This document shows positions 1 through 6,549 of a stretch of 12,008 nucleotides of DNA, piece after piece; positions within the stretch are counted from its first letter, which is position 1, and every line of letters begins with the position of its first letter. The stretch comes from Candidatus Woesearchaeota archaeon (GTDB taxonomy: Archaea; Nanobdellota; Nanobdellia; Woesearchaeales; UBA12501): positions 1 to 12,008 of the forward strand of contig JACOVM010000046.1 in the NCBI GenBank assembly GCA_016177345.1. Reading direction: 5' to 3'. A program made the translations under genes and the position numbers. The notes under the pieces are model-generated. The model saw nothing but the letters and a program-made list of their open reading frames with translations, was not told the origin of the DNA and searched no databases.

Positions 1-17
1 GGGTTTTTCAAAGCTCT

Positions 18-30
18 CTATAATATATAG
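18..30 (-). promoter_or_regulatory. Possible TATA box for a gene beyond the left edge
   Basis: Just after the stop codon of the NurA-like gene, the minus strand reads CTATATATTATAG. Its first ten bases equal those of the TATA-like box before the three-domain gene at 6059-6050. A start site about 25 bases further on would fall at the window edge. This suggests a minus-strand gene begins just outside. It is an AT-rich match only, so confidence is low. Confidence 0.3.
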
Positions 31-34
31 AAAT

Positions 35-1258
35 TCAGAATCTTGTAGTATCCAGAATGGAATGGGCGTTTGTGGCAGCCCCCCACATTTCTACAGAAGG
101 AGCATCCTTTGACAGAAGGCTGCTAAGAACAACCTGATAGTACTGCTGTTCTTCATGAGAAACGCGAGCAAACTGATCAGCCTCCAAGAGCCCATAAGGA
201 TAGCCTGGAAAAAGAGGGTCTGCAGCATTCCACAACAAGCTTGAAAGAGCTGTTTGAACCTGACTAATATGGTCACTAACATGGTTAATAGATACTATAC
301 CAGATGCTATTCCAGAATTGCCTTCGGAAGGGGCATCATAAGAGTTATGAGAAGGAAACCACAGGTCAACACGAAAGACATGCTTTGAGGCTTGATGCCA
401 TTTCACAAAACACAGGTCAAACAGTCCTTGGTACAGACCCCTCTGCTCCTTCATCGGTGAAAGCAAAGAATAAGACAGCACTGGATAATAAAACCACGCA
501 CCCTTAGGACTATGATAATGAAGCAAGCCAAGCACACTTCTCCCTTGCTTGGTTCTTAGCTCGCTTGTCTTTGATACAGCAAGAACAGTTACCGAGCTAG
601 CTTCTGCAGCTTGAAGAAGGGAAGAAAAAAATACTTCATCATGCTCGTACATTCTCTGAAGCGAGCCATCAAGAACAAGCATGCCCTGAGGGATAGCCTT
701 GCAAAGCTCTGCAGCAAGATGCAACTCAAGATATCTTCGGACAATGCCGCCAATGGCTGACGGGGAGGCAGATGACGCACCTTGGCGAAGTGATTCGTGC
801 GCTGGCTTAAAGAAAAATGTTTCTGGAAATGAGGGAGGGGTTGCTGATAAAAGGCTTGCTTTGGAGAGTGGAAAACAAGCCGCTTTGTAAGCCTGCACCC
901 CCTGATCAATCACTGTTTGCACCAGCACGCCGTACAACATAGTAGTTGACAATTGCTTTTCTCTTCCTTTATACACGCTTCCATAAGCGCGAATAAGATG
1001 AACAGAGAAGGATGCAGTTTGAAGAAGTGTTGCATCACCCCCATCAATAAAAGAGAGTGTGCCAAAATTTGCATGTTCATTGCCCCTTCCATTATCCCTT
1101 CCATTGTCTCTCTCAGCAGTATAGGTGAGGCAATGGAAATGGGCTGCCGAAAAAGGAATGGTTTCTCCAAAATGGCCTGGAAAGACAACAGCGTCATCTT
1201 TCAGAAGTATTTTTTCCCGTTCAATAACATTGTGAAGGTGACGAACAAGCTCTTTCAT
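35..1258 (-). CDS. nurA: NurA-domain nuclease-like protein
   Basis: The 407-residue protein resembles the archaeal NurA family, 5'-3' nucleases that work with the HerA translocase in resecting DNA ends. Family-like signatures are FIDGGDATLL (70-79, Asp72), VLDGSL (195-200, Asp197), AVSKTSEL (227-234, Lys230) and a C-terminal YPYGLLEAD then AHSILD segment (about 353-403). Asp72 and Asp197 fit the two family acidic metal-binding positions. The ATG at 1258 is preceded by a weak AGGTAGG. The gene starts 16 bases after the stop of the epimerase gene, so it may be co-transcribed with the sugar genes although its predicted role is unrelated. Residues 51-58 (DNGRDNGR) come from a 12-bp in-frame duplication. 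HerA, Mre11 and Rad50 are not visible and could lie left of the window. The family call rests on motif recognition and is moderate; overall divergence is considerable. Confidence 0.65.
   Translation of the reverse strand: MKELVRHLHNVIEREKILLKDDAVVFPGHFGETIPFSAAHFHCLTYTAERDNGRDNGRGNEHANFGTLSFIDGGDATLLQTASFSVHLIRAYGSVYKGREKQLSTTMLYGVLVQTVIDQGVQAYKAACFPLSKASLLSATPPSFPETFFFKPAHESLRQGASSASPSAIGGIVRRYLELHLAAELCKAIPQGMLVLDGSLQRMYEHDEVFFSSLLQAAEASSVTVLAVSKTSELRTKQGRSVLGLLHYHSPKGAWFYYPVLSYSLLSPMKEQRGLYQGLFDLCFVKWHQASKHVFRVDLWFPSHNSYDAPSEGNSGIASGIVSINHVSDHISQVQTALSSLLWNAADPLFPGYPYGLLEADQFARVSHEEQQYYQVVLSSLLSKDAPSVEMWGAATNAHSILDTTRF
1084..1107. repeat. 12-bp in-frame tandem duplication in the nurA-like gene
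   Basis: Two adjacent 12-bp units, cccttccattat and cccttccattgt, differ at one base. On the minus strand they encode DNGR twice. They lie between the N-terminal region and the first conserved acidic motif, probably in a surface loop. Confidence 0.8.
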
Positions 1259-1274
1259 AACCTACCTTTATAGT

Positions 1275-2291
1275 TTATCCCTTCGTATCTATTTTATTCC
1301 TTCGTATCTTATCTAACCTTACTAAGGGGATCATGTCCTGAAGCCCTTTTTGAAGAGAATATTGTGGGGTAAACCCGAGCACTGTTTTTGCCTTGGTAAT
1401 ATCGCTGTCCTGGCTTTGAATGTAATCTTTGATTGGATTTTCGATATATTTTGGAACAATCTGCTTTCCAAGAAGCTGATTGATTACCCTCACCATTTCG
1501 TTTAACGAGTGAGATGCCCCACTGCCGACATTGAACACCTCCCCATAAAGTTTCTTGGAAGATTCTAAAGCAAGAATAATAGCCTGGACGACGTCTTTAA
1601 CGTACGTGAAATCCCGTGTTTGAGTTCCATCTCCGTAAATAACTGGCTGCTCATTTCTCATCATAGCCTGGAGAAATTGGGTGGCAAGATTTGCATAGCT
1701 ACCCTTGCTCTCTTCATTAGGGCCGTAAATGGAAAGAAATCGCAGCCCAATCGTTTCGATGCCATGCTCTTTGCTAAATAGCGCTGCGCAGTACTCATTC
1801 ATCAATTTTGTTGCCGCGTACATATTTGTGGGAACAACAAGCATGTCTTCTGTTAAGGGAGGGGCATTGTTCCCATATATGGACGAGGTTGATGCGTATA
1901 TTACTTTGGCAACGTTGTTATACACCGCTGCCTTGAGAATAGTGAGAAAGCCATCAACATTCGTCTTCACCGCATCTCGAATATTGTCCAGGGAAAACAT
2001 GGGTGATGCTGAAGCTGCGGCAATGTTGACAATTGCATAAGCATCCTTTGTTATCTCCAGTATTTTCTTCTCATCTGTTATATTTCCCTCAATAATGCTT
2101 ATCGGATGTATGCTTCCATGGTGTGCCTGATGCAAAACAGGAGAAAGTGAGGAAAAAGAGAGATTTTCTTGCGTTCCAAGAGAAAAATTATCGAGAGCAA
2201 CAACAGAATATCCCCTTTTACAGAGCTCGATCGTGAGGTTGCTTCCAATAAACCCAGCTGCCCCTGTTACTACAATTTTTTTGTTCGTCAT
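1275..2291 (-). CDS. NAD-dependent nucleotide-sugar epimerase/dehydratase (SDR)
   Basis: This 338-residue extended short-chain dehydrogenase/reductase is of the UDP-glucose/UDP-GlcNAc 4-epimerase type. The NAD-binding Rossmann motif TGAAGFIGS is at 9-17, an acidic residue ends strand two (ALDN, 32-35), the STSSIYG serine motif is at 134-140, and the catalytic YAATK is at 158-162. The substrate-side segments LRFLSIYGP (183-191) and YGDGTQTRDFTYVKDV are typical. It should interconvert or modify a nucleotide sugar in the cytoplasm, but the exact sugar cannot be read from sequence. The usual HLAA after strand four is replaced by VNIAAA (88-93), a small departure. The ATG at 2291 has no Shine-Dalgarno. 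The gene follows the kinase gene by 70 bases on the same strand and probably belongs to the same operon. The last residues are encoded by a duplicated 11-bp stretch. Confidence 0.9.
   Translation of the reverse strand: MTNKKIVVTGAAGFIGSNLTIELCKRGYSVVALDNFSLGTQENLSFSSLSPVLHQAHHGSIHPISIIEGNITDEKKILEITKDAYAIVNIAAASASPMFSLDNIRDAVKTNVDGFLTILKAAVYNNVAKVIYASTSSIYGNNAPPLTEDMLVVPTNMYAATKLMNEYCAALFSKEHGIETIGLRFLSIYGPNEESKGSYANLATQFLQAMMRNEQPVIYGDGTQTRDFTYVKDVVQAIILALESSKKLYGEVFNVGSGASHSLNEMVRVINQLLGKQIVPKYIENPIKDYIQSQDSDITKAKTVLGFTPQYSLQKGLQDMIPLVRLDKIRRNKIDTKG
1280..1309. repeat. Direct repeat in the 3' tail of the epimerase gene
   Basis: The 11-mer ccttcgtatct occurs at 1280-1290 and 1299-1309, a 19-base spacing. 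Because 19 is not a multiple of three, the copies are read in different frames and encode the basic C-terminal tail (KIRRNKIDTKG). A related ccttcgtac lies in the palindrome near 11887. Confidence 0.75.
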
Positions 2292-2331
2292 GGTTAATAG
2301 AGACCACTAGCCTCTTATCAATATTGTCTCT

Positions 2332-2363
2332 TATTAGTATTTATCCTCGTATTAGTATTTATC
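2332..2363. repeat. 14-bp direct repeat in the spacer between kinase and epimerase genes
   Basis: The 14-mer tattagtatttatc is present at 2332-2345 and 2350-2363, giving an 18-base period; the second copy overlaps the kinase stop codon. A weaker third similarity (TTGATAAGAG on the minus strand) follows. The spacer holds no other clear feature. Confidence 0.8.
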
Positions 2364-3342
2364 AGTATTGGATAATCTTACTGCCCTGCATCTCAAAGTC
2401 AAATGAGATTTCTTGAAGGGGATGGAGTGCATTTTTGAGCTGCTCTTGCCGTTCTTGGCTGCATTGGAATAGCAGAAATCCACCACCACCAGCGCCGAGG
2501 ATTTTTCCTCCAGAAGCGCCATAATCTATTCCCCGCTGATACAAGGAATCAATAATCATATTGCTTACTCGCGATGCGAGCTCTCGCTTCTTCAGCCACC
2601 CCTCATGAAGCAGGGGGCCAATTTTGTCAAATGCACGATCCTGGTGAAGCACGCGCCTTGTTTCTATCGCAAGCTGTTTCATATGCTGAAGATTCTTCAT
2701 TTTTGTTTCAGTATTCTTGGTCTGTTCCCGATGAATTTCCGTGCTGCTCCTCACCATTCCAGTATAGAAGAGGATAAGGTCTTTTTTCAGCCTTTCTCTC
2801 TCAAGCTTATCACTATCATCTAACAAGATTGGCCAGTGCTTAACATTCTCATCAGGATGAAACTCCATATAATTAATTCCGCCAAGAGCCGCTGCGTACT
2901 GGTCTTGCTTTCCACCAGGCTCTTGCAGAACGTCTCTCTCAAGGAGGCATGCAAGACGAGCAAGTTCTAGTGCAGTCTTCGGCTCTCCTTTGAAGGTGAA
3001 CAGCGCATTTAACAATCCAACCGTGAAACTGCTCGAGGAGCCAAGGCCAGTTCCCTCAGAAGGAATATCTGCAACCGAAATGATTTCTATTCCTTTGGAA
3101 ATTCCAACAAGCCTGAGTGCCTCTCGCACCACGTTATGCTGGATATCGTCAATACGATCCACAATCTCTGTTTTAGAGTAGCTCACTCGTATTTTATCAT
3201 CAAATTTTTTGTTGACAATAATATACATGTACTTATTGATTGCAGCGTTCACAACAGCACCAAATTCATGCTGATAAAATGACCTGATATCTGTCCCGCC
3301 ACCAGTGAAGGTGATGCGAAATGGTGTTTTTGAGATAATCAT
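2362..3342 (-). CDS. hddA: HddA-like GHMP sugar kinase (heptose 7-phosphate kinase)
   Basis: The 326-residue GHMP kinase most resembles HddA, which phosphorylates D-glycero-D-manno-heptose 7-phosphate at C1 using ATP. All three family motifs are present: PFRITFTGGGTD at 7-18, the ATP-binding loop EGTGLGSSSSFTVGLL at 96-111, and the C-terminal GGKILGAGGGGFLLF at 278-292. QEPGGKQDQYAAALGG (140-155) matches the conserved catalytic-side segment of HddA/Fkp-type kinases. Its length is normal for the family. Its ATG overlaps the TGA of the three-domain gene as ATGA (3339-3342), so translation is probably coupled. The neighbour carries the GmhB-like phosphatase and nucleotidyltransferase that would act next in heptose activation, which supports HddA over other GHMP kinases. 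Substrate remains inference; another sugar 1-kinase of this subfamily is possible. Confidence 0.85.
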   Translation of the reverse strand: MIISKTPFRITFTGGGTDIRSFYQHEFGAVVNAAINKYMYIIVNKKFDDKIRVSYSKTEIVDRIDDIQHNVVREALRLVGISKGIEIISVADIPSEGTGLGSSSSFTVGLLNALFTFKGEPKTALELARLACLLERDVLQEPGGKQDQYAAALGGINYMEFHPDENVKHWPILLDDSDKLERERLKKDLILFYTGMVRSSTEIHREQTKNTETKMKNLQHMKQLAIETRRVLHQDRAFDKIGPLLHEGWLKKRELASRVSNMIIDSLYQRGIDYGASGGKILGAGGGGFLLFQCSQERQEQLKNALHPLQEISFDFEMQGSKIIQY

Positions 3343-6032
3343 TGCCGTACCTCAACAAGGTGCGATGGTTTTTCTTCTTGATTTTGCTTGAAAACATGAT
3401 GCACAACAGCATGGTATAAGCTTTCCTCAACATAATCTGGCTCTATGCTATATTGTTTGTCTTTTCCAGCATTTCCGGTCTTCACAAGAATAGTTGTGCA
3501 GCCCGCATTCTTTCCTGCAAGAATATCCCTGGTACTATCCCCAACCATGGTCGATTTTTTAAGGGAAATCTGAAGATCATGGGCAGCTTGTTGGAGCATG
3601 CCAATGTTTGGCTTTCTACAATCGCAAGGGCGCCGATAGATTGGATTATTTGCTTCTGGATGGTGCGTTTCCGGGTGGTGTGGACAATAGTAGATAGCGT
3701 CTACTCTTGCGCCATATTTTGCGAGCTCTTGCCTCAAATAGTTATGAATGTTTTCAACATCTTGCTCTGTACAAAGTCCACGGGCAATGACAGGCTGGTT
3801 TGTTGCAATAACAACAGGAATGTGCTGTTGGTTAAGAATTCGTATTGCCTCAGCAGCTCCAGGAAGAAGGTGGAATTGGGAGGTTGCGGTGATAAACTCA
3901 ATTTGCTCATTAATAACACCATCCCGATCAAGAATCCAAGCGTCCTGCTCTGGCCGTGCTGATTGTTCAGATTGCAGTGAGGGTTCATACAGCACTGGTT
4001 TCCCTTCAATTATTTGTGTGCTTATATTTGTGCACTTTGGTGTGCTTATCTGTGCACTTTCCGGCATTTGCGCAATTTGTGTATATTGAGGGGCATACTT
4101 TGTTTGCCTACCCTCTTGTTGTTTTGTCTCGTAATATTTTTCAACTTGCTGAAGCCTTTCGGGAGTTCCCATATCTTTTAGATACGCCCCAGGATCATAT
4201 CGTTCTGTGTTGTATGCATACACCCTTCCAGATGAAATAAGGCTTGTGATGATATCGAGTTCTAGATTAAGCTTTTGCTCATTTGGAAAATGGTCAAGGG
4301 CTGTTCTGTTGATGACGCAAAGCCCTGCATTGGTTATCCTTGAGCCAACATCTCTTCCAGGCTTGTGGATGAGCTCTTTTACTTGTTCCCCATCGTCAAG
4401 AAGAATAACATCACTGTCTTCTGGATGGTCTGAGGGGTGGACAACTAACGTTGCCAATGCATTGCGTTGCTGATGAAACCTTAGCAAAGCGCGAAGATCC
4501 ATATCAATAAACACGTCTCCGTTCATAACAATCACATCATCGTGAAGGAGATCACGCGCATGGACAATTGGGCCACCACTGCCCAGCGGAAATGGCTCTA
4601 TTGAATGTTGTATCTGCACGCCAAACAATTTTCCATCTCCAACAACCTCAATAATCTTCCCTGCAAGGCGGCCAGAGCACAATATTACCTCTTTAATTCC
4701 ATAGCGTTGAAGCAAAAGCAAAAGATGCTCAAGAATTGGCTTTCCACCAACCGAGATAAGCGGTTTTGGAACATCCCTTGTTAGGCTGCCAAGCCTCGAC
4801 CCTTCCCCCCCGGTAAGGATGGCTGCTTGAGCAACCGCTTGAACAGCTGTTTTTCCATCATCATTATCTATTTTGTTATCATTATCTCTTTTGTTATTTG
4901 AGTTGTTATTTGTTTGCATACCAAGAATATTTTGTGCACTCTCTTCCGCACTCCATTGCTCATCAAACAGGTCATGAATTGCCTGTTTCACTGCTTCTTG
5001 TGATGTACACGACGCTTTCCATCCCAACGATTCTATTTTTGTTGGGTCTAACAGCACTTTTGGAACATCTCCCTTCCAGCCACGGTCCCCCCCAGTGTAT
5101 ACTAGCTCAAGTTTTTCCCCTGTTCTTCGTTTATACTCTTCGGCAAAAAGGCTGGTTATTTCCCGGACAGTGATGCTTGTTGCGGTTGCAAGATTAAAGA
5201 TTTCCGTCGTCCAATGAGGCTTGTCATGACCCCTGTTTTGATCAGTCATAATTGGGTATGCGCTTGTTTGATATTTGTTAAGAACATAAATGATCGCGTC
5301 AGCAACATCCTCTGCAAGAATGTATGATTTTTGCTGGCTTCCATCTCCAAGAATTTCTAATCGTTCCGGTGTCCTTTTTACTTTTTGGATGAAGTCATAG
5401 ATTACCCCGTGCGTTCCTCGCTTTCCAACAACATTAGCGAAGCGAAAGATCAATGCCTTCATCCCGTACAAGTGGCAGAATGCAGAGATCATGCCTTCAC
5501 CGGCAAGCTTGCTTGCACCGTAGTGGGAAATAGGAAGGAGTGGTGCGTACGTTTCTGATAATAATGCATCTTGCACCACACTCTTAACATCCCGCTTTTC
5601 TTTTTCTATCTGTTTCTTACTTTCCTCACCATACACGGCAGAGGTAGAAGAAAAGACAAGCACTGTTATTCCATTTTTTCTCATTGCCTCAAGAACATGG
5701 TACGTTGCAATGGTTCCCTGCTGAAGGTCAAGGTCTGTTTGTGTTTCACTCTTTCGAATGTCAGAATTGGCAGAGAGGTGAATTACAACATCATGGCCCT
5801 TCATGCAGTCTGTTAATTTTTTGAGGTCAAGAAGGTCTCCTTCGATAATGTGAAGATCCACGTTGCCTTGGTGATGGCGAAGAAATTCTCTTTTTCCAGA
5901 GCTGAAATTATCAAAAACAGTCACGCGCCCTATCTTTAGCAAGCGATCCACAACGTGGCTTCCAATAAATCCAGCTCCGCCAGTTACAAAATACTTCATT
6001 GTTGAGTCCAAGGTATCACGATCATTTGACAT
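3339..6032 (-). CDS. Trifunctional SDR epimerase / nucleotidyltransferase / GmhB-like phosphatase
   Basis: One uninterrupted 897-residue frame holds three enzymes. Residues 12-355 are an SDR epimerase: TGGAGFIGS 17-25, SSTSAVYG 128-135, catalytic YGASK 171-175, and a GWKGDVPKVLL tail typical of UDP-glucose 4-epimerase relatives. Residues about 402-635 are a nucleotidyltransferase like HddC: LTGGEGSRLGSL 406-417, VPKPLISVGGKP 421-432, metal-binding MNGDVFID 503-510 with Asp506. Residues about 696-880 are an HAD phosphatase like GmhB: DRDGVIN with Asp702/Asp704, ATNQP 743-747, GDSTRD 831-836, and a zinc site CPHHP (783-787) with CDC (803-805). Linkers about 362-400 (Asn/Asp-rich) and 637-695 are low complexity. 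The phosphatase and transferase are consecutive steps in GDP-heptose synthesis. The ATG at 6032 fits a leaderless start 23 bases from a TATA-like box; Met12 (5999) is where SDR enzymes usually begin and is an alternative start. Confidence 0.9.
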   Translation of the reverse strand: MSNDRDTLDSTMKYFVTGGAGFIGSHVVDRLLKIGRVTVFDNFSSGKREFLRHHQGNVDLHIIEGDLLDLKKLTDCMKGHDVVIHLSANSDIRKSETQTDLDLQQGTIATYHVLEAMRKNGITVLVFSSTSAVYGEESKKQIEKEKRDVKSVVQDALLSETYAPLLPISHYGASKLAGEGMISAFCHLYGMKALIFRFANVVGKRGTHGVIYDFIQKVKRTPERLEILGDGSQQKSYILAEDVADAIIYVLNKYQTSAYPIMTDQNRGHDKPHWTTEIFNLATATSITVREITSLFAEEYKRRTGEKLELVYTGGDRGWKGDVPKVLLDPTKIESLGWKASCTSQEAVKQAIHDLFDEQWSAEESAQNILGMQTNNNSNNKRDNDNKIDNDDGKTAVQAVAQAAILTGGEGSRLGSLTRDVPKPLISVGGKPILEHLLLLLQRYGIKEVILCSGRLAGKIIEVVGDGKLFGVQIQHSIEPFPLGSGGPIVHARDLLHDDVIVMNGDVFIDMDLRALLRFHQQRNALATLVVHPSDHPEDSDVILLDDGEQVKELIHKPGRDVGSRITNAGLCVINRTALDHFPNEQKLNLELDIITSLISSGRVYAYNTERYDPGAYLKDMGTPERLQQVEKYYETKQQEGRQTKYAPQYTQIAQMPESAQISTPKCTNISTQIIEGKPVLYEPSLQSEQSARPEQDAWILDRDGVINEQIEFITATSQFHLLPGAAEAIRILNQQHIPVVIATNQPVIARGLCTEQDVENIHNYLRQELAKYGARVDAIYYCPHHPETHHPEANNPIYRRPCDCRKPNIGMLQQAAHDLQISLKKSTMVGDSTRDILAGKNAGCTTILVKTGNAGKDKQYSIEPDYVEESLYHAVVHHVFKQNQEEKPSHLVEVRQ
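4016..4060. repeat. Imperfect tandem repeat encoding the second interdomain linker
   Basis: The units gtgtgcttat-attt-gtgcacttt (4016-4038) and gtgtgcttat-ct-gtgcacttt (4040-4060) start 24 bases apart. They encode part of the low-complexity linker between the nucleotidyltransferase and phosphatase domains (around CTNISTQI and AQISTPKC). Confidence 0.7.
4863..4898. repeat. 18-bp tandem repeat encoding the first interdomain linker
   Basis: Two adjacent 18-bp units (4863-4880 and 4881-4898) differ at two positions. On the minus strand they encode the Asp/Asn/Lys-rich KRDNDNKIDNDD part of the linker between the SDR and nucleotidyltransferase domains. Confidence 0.8.
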
Positions 6033-6050
6033 TATTAATTAATATATCTT

Positions 6051-6059
6051 AATATATAG
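6051..6059 (-). promoter_or_regulatory. TATA box before the three-domain gene
   Basis: The minus strand reads CTATATATT, centred about 23 bases before the ATG at 6032. Archaeal TATA boxes sit roughly 24-27 bases before the transcription start, so the mRNA would begin at or beside the ATG. This explains the lack of a Shine-Dalgarno sequence. The flanking DNA is generally AT-rich, which weakens the case. Confidence 0.5.
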
Positions 6060-6068
6060 CTCTGCAGA

Positions 6069-6102
6069 AAATCTTTCTTCCTTTTAAATCCTTCTTCCTT
6101 TT
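6069..6102. repeat. 17-bp tandem repeat upstream of the three-domain gene
   Basis: Two adjacent pyrimidine-rich units, aaatctttcttcctttt (6069-6085) and aaatccttcttcctttt (6086-6102), differ at one base. On the minus strand this is a purine tract of AAGGAAGAAGGATTT type. Confidence 0.85.
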
Positions 6103-6135
6103 TAGTCGCCAAACCGTTGTTTTTGACTAAACAAC
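6102..6135. repeat. Two overlapping, mutually exclusive hairpins
   Basis: A 7-bp perfect stem pairs gttgttt (6116-6122) with aaacaac (6129-6135) around a 6-base loop. A competing 6-bp stem pairs ttagtc (6102-6107) with gactaa (6125-6130). They share 6125-6130, so only one can form at a time. The pair lies between the 370-base element and the TATA box. Confidence 0.5.
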
Positions 6136-6177
6136 ATAGCTTTGGGGCGTCGCCGTGATTTTCCAAGACAAGTCTCT

Positions 6178-6240
6178 CAAAACTCGCATCGCTTCTATTT
6201 TTGCATCCTGTACAGTGTATAGTACTGAGGGCGAGTTTTG
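6178..6240. repeat. 10-bp inverted repeat inside the element
   Basis: caaaactcgc (6178-6187) is the exact reverse complement of gcgagttttg (6231-6240), with a 43-base interior. It lies just inside the left end of the 370-base element. Confidence 0.7.
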
Positions 6241-6325
6241 CGTGGACCCCTCCCTGTCGTACCTCCGCAGCGCAAAGGCATGATTCCAGGGACAAGCACA
6301 AACCTCCGAATCGTCAAAAGCGCCT

Positions 6326-6352
6326 TGGGCTCCGAGCAAAGCGAGGAGCCCA
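6326..6352 (+). repeat. GC-rich hairpin with tandem G-A mismatches and AAA loop
   Basis: An 8-bp stem tgggctcc/ggagccca encloses GA, a gc/gc pair, an AAA loop, and GA again. As plus-strand RNA the two GA steps would form tandem G-A pairs. The apical part, cGAgcAAAgcGAg, has a counterpart near 11926-11938 on the minus strand. Confidence 0.7.
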
Positions 6353-6401
6353 CGGCTACACGTCTATATAGTTATACCAACGCAAGAATTTTCATCAAAA
6401 G

Positions 6402-6462
6402 CAGTACATTTTTTACTCGATGCTACAAGATAGTTGTGCGAAGGAGAGTAAAAAATGCACTG
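6402..6462. repeat. 17-bp inverted repeat with 27-base loop
   Basis: The arm at 6402-6418 (cagtacattttttactc) pairs with 6446-6462 (gagtaaaaaatgcactg) at 16 of 17 positions; the odd pair is A-C on plus and G-U on minus. The loop contains a further acaa/ttgt pairing. A TATA-like sequence, tctatatagttata (6363-6376), lies upstream on the plus strand, so a small plus-strand RNA starting near 6392 is conceivable but unproven. Confidence 0.65.
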
Positions 6463-6476
6463 TGGGATAAAAGAGA

Positions 6477-6493
6477 CCTAAACAAAGTTTAGG
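6477..6493. repeat. 7-bp perfect hairpin next to the right end of the element
   Basis: cctaaac (6477-6483), loop aaa, gtttagg (6487-6493). It touches the 17-bp end repeat at 6494 without a gap, so the two helices could stack. Confidence 0.7.
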
Positions 6494-6549
6494 CACGGCG
6501 GCGCCCCAAATTAGGATGGCATTTTCTACAAAGCCTTAATACAACTTAT

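Larger units (their letters stand above)
6141..6510. other. 370-base element bounded by a 17-bp inverted repeat (MITE-like or structured ncRNA)
   Basis: TTTGGGGCGTCGCCGTG at 6141-6157 matches the reverse complement of 6494-6510 (TTTGGGGCGCCGCCGTG) at 16 of 17 positions. Within these ends are four non-crossing inverted repeats: 6178-6187 with 6231-6240, 6326-6352, 6402-6462, and 6477-6493, which directly abuts the right arm. No convincing coding frame is present, and no tRNA, SRP RNA or RNase P RNA signature was recognised. Immediately flanking the ends, one base out, is TAG on both sides (6137-6139, 6512-6514), a weak candidate target duplication. The layout fits either a non-autonomous inverted-repeat transposon or a multibranched RNA closed by a long stem. 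Strand cannot be fixed: the single imperfect pair of the outer stem is a U-G wobble on plus, that of the 6402-6462 stem is a G-U wobble on minus. This element occupies most of the gene-free stretch 6033-6549. Confidence 0.55.

Noticed and set aside
3453..3962. 169-codon plus-strand open frame opposite the phosphatase domain
   Set aside because: It lies opposite well-conserved HAD motifs and has no recognisable content.
6035..6339. Two overlapping minus-strand open frames of 88 and 70 codons in the gene-free stretch
   Set aside because: They cover the inverted repeats of the 370-base element, have Cys-rich or unstructured sequences with no recognisable domain, and have no start signal. They are better explained as open frames by chance across the element.
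6375..6400. Box C/D guide RNA (TGATGA on the minus strand near 6395)
   Set aside because: A C-box-like TGATGA is present, but no CTGA D box follows at a suitable distance.
6238..6492. Plus-strand 84-codon open frame
   Set aside because: It runs through two hairpins of the element; its composition (GSEQSEEPTA and similar) is the translation of the palindrome rather than of a protein family.
6141..6510. SRP RNA, RNase P RNA or tRNA
   Set aside because: The long closing stem made these worth testing by eye, but the conserved SRP helix 8 sequence, the RNase P core strings and a tRNA T-loop (GTTCRANNC) were not found on either strand.
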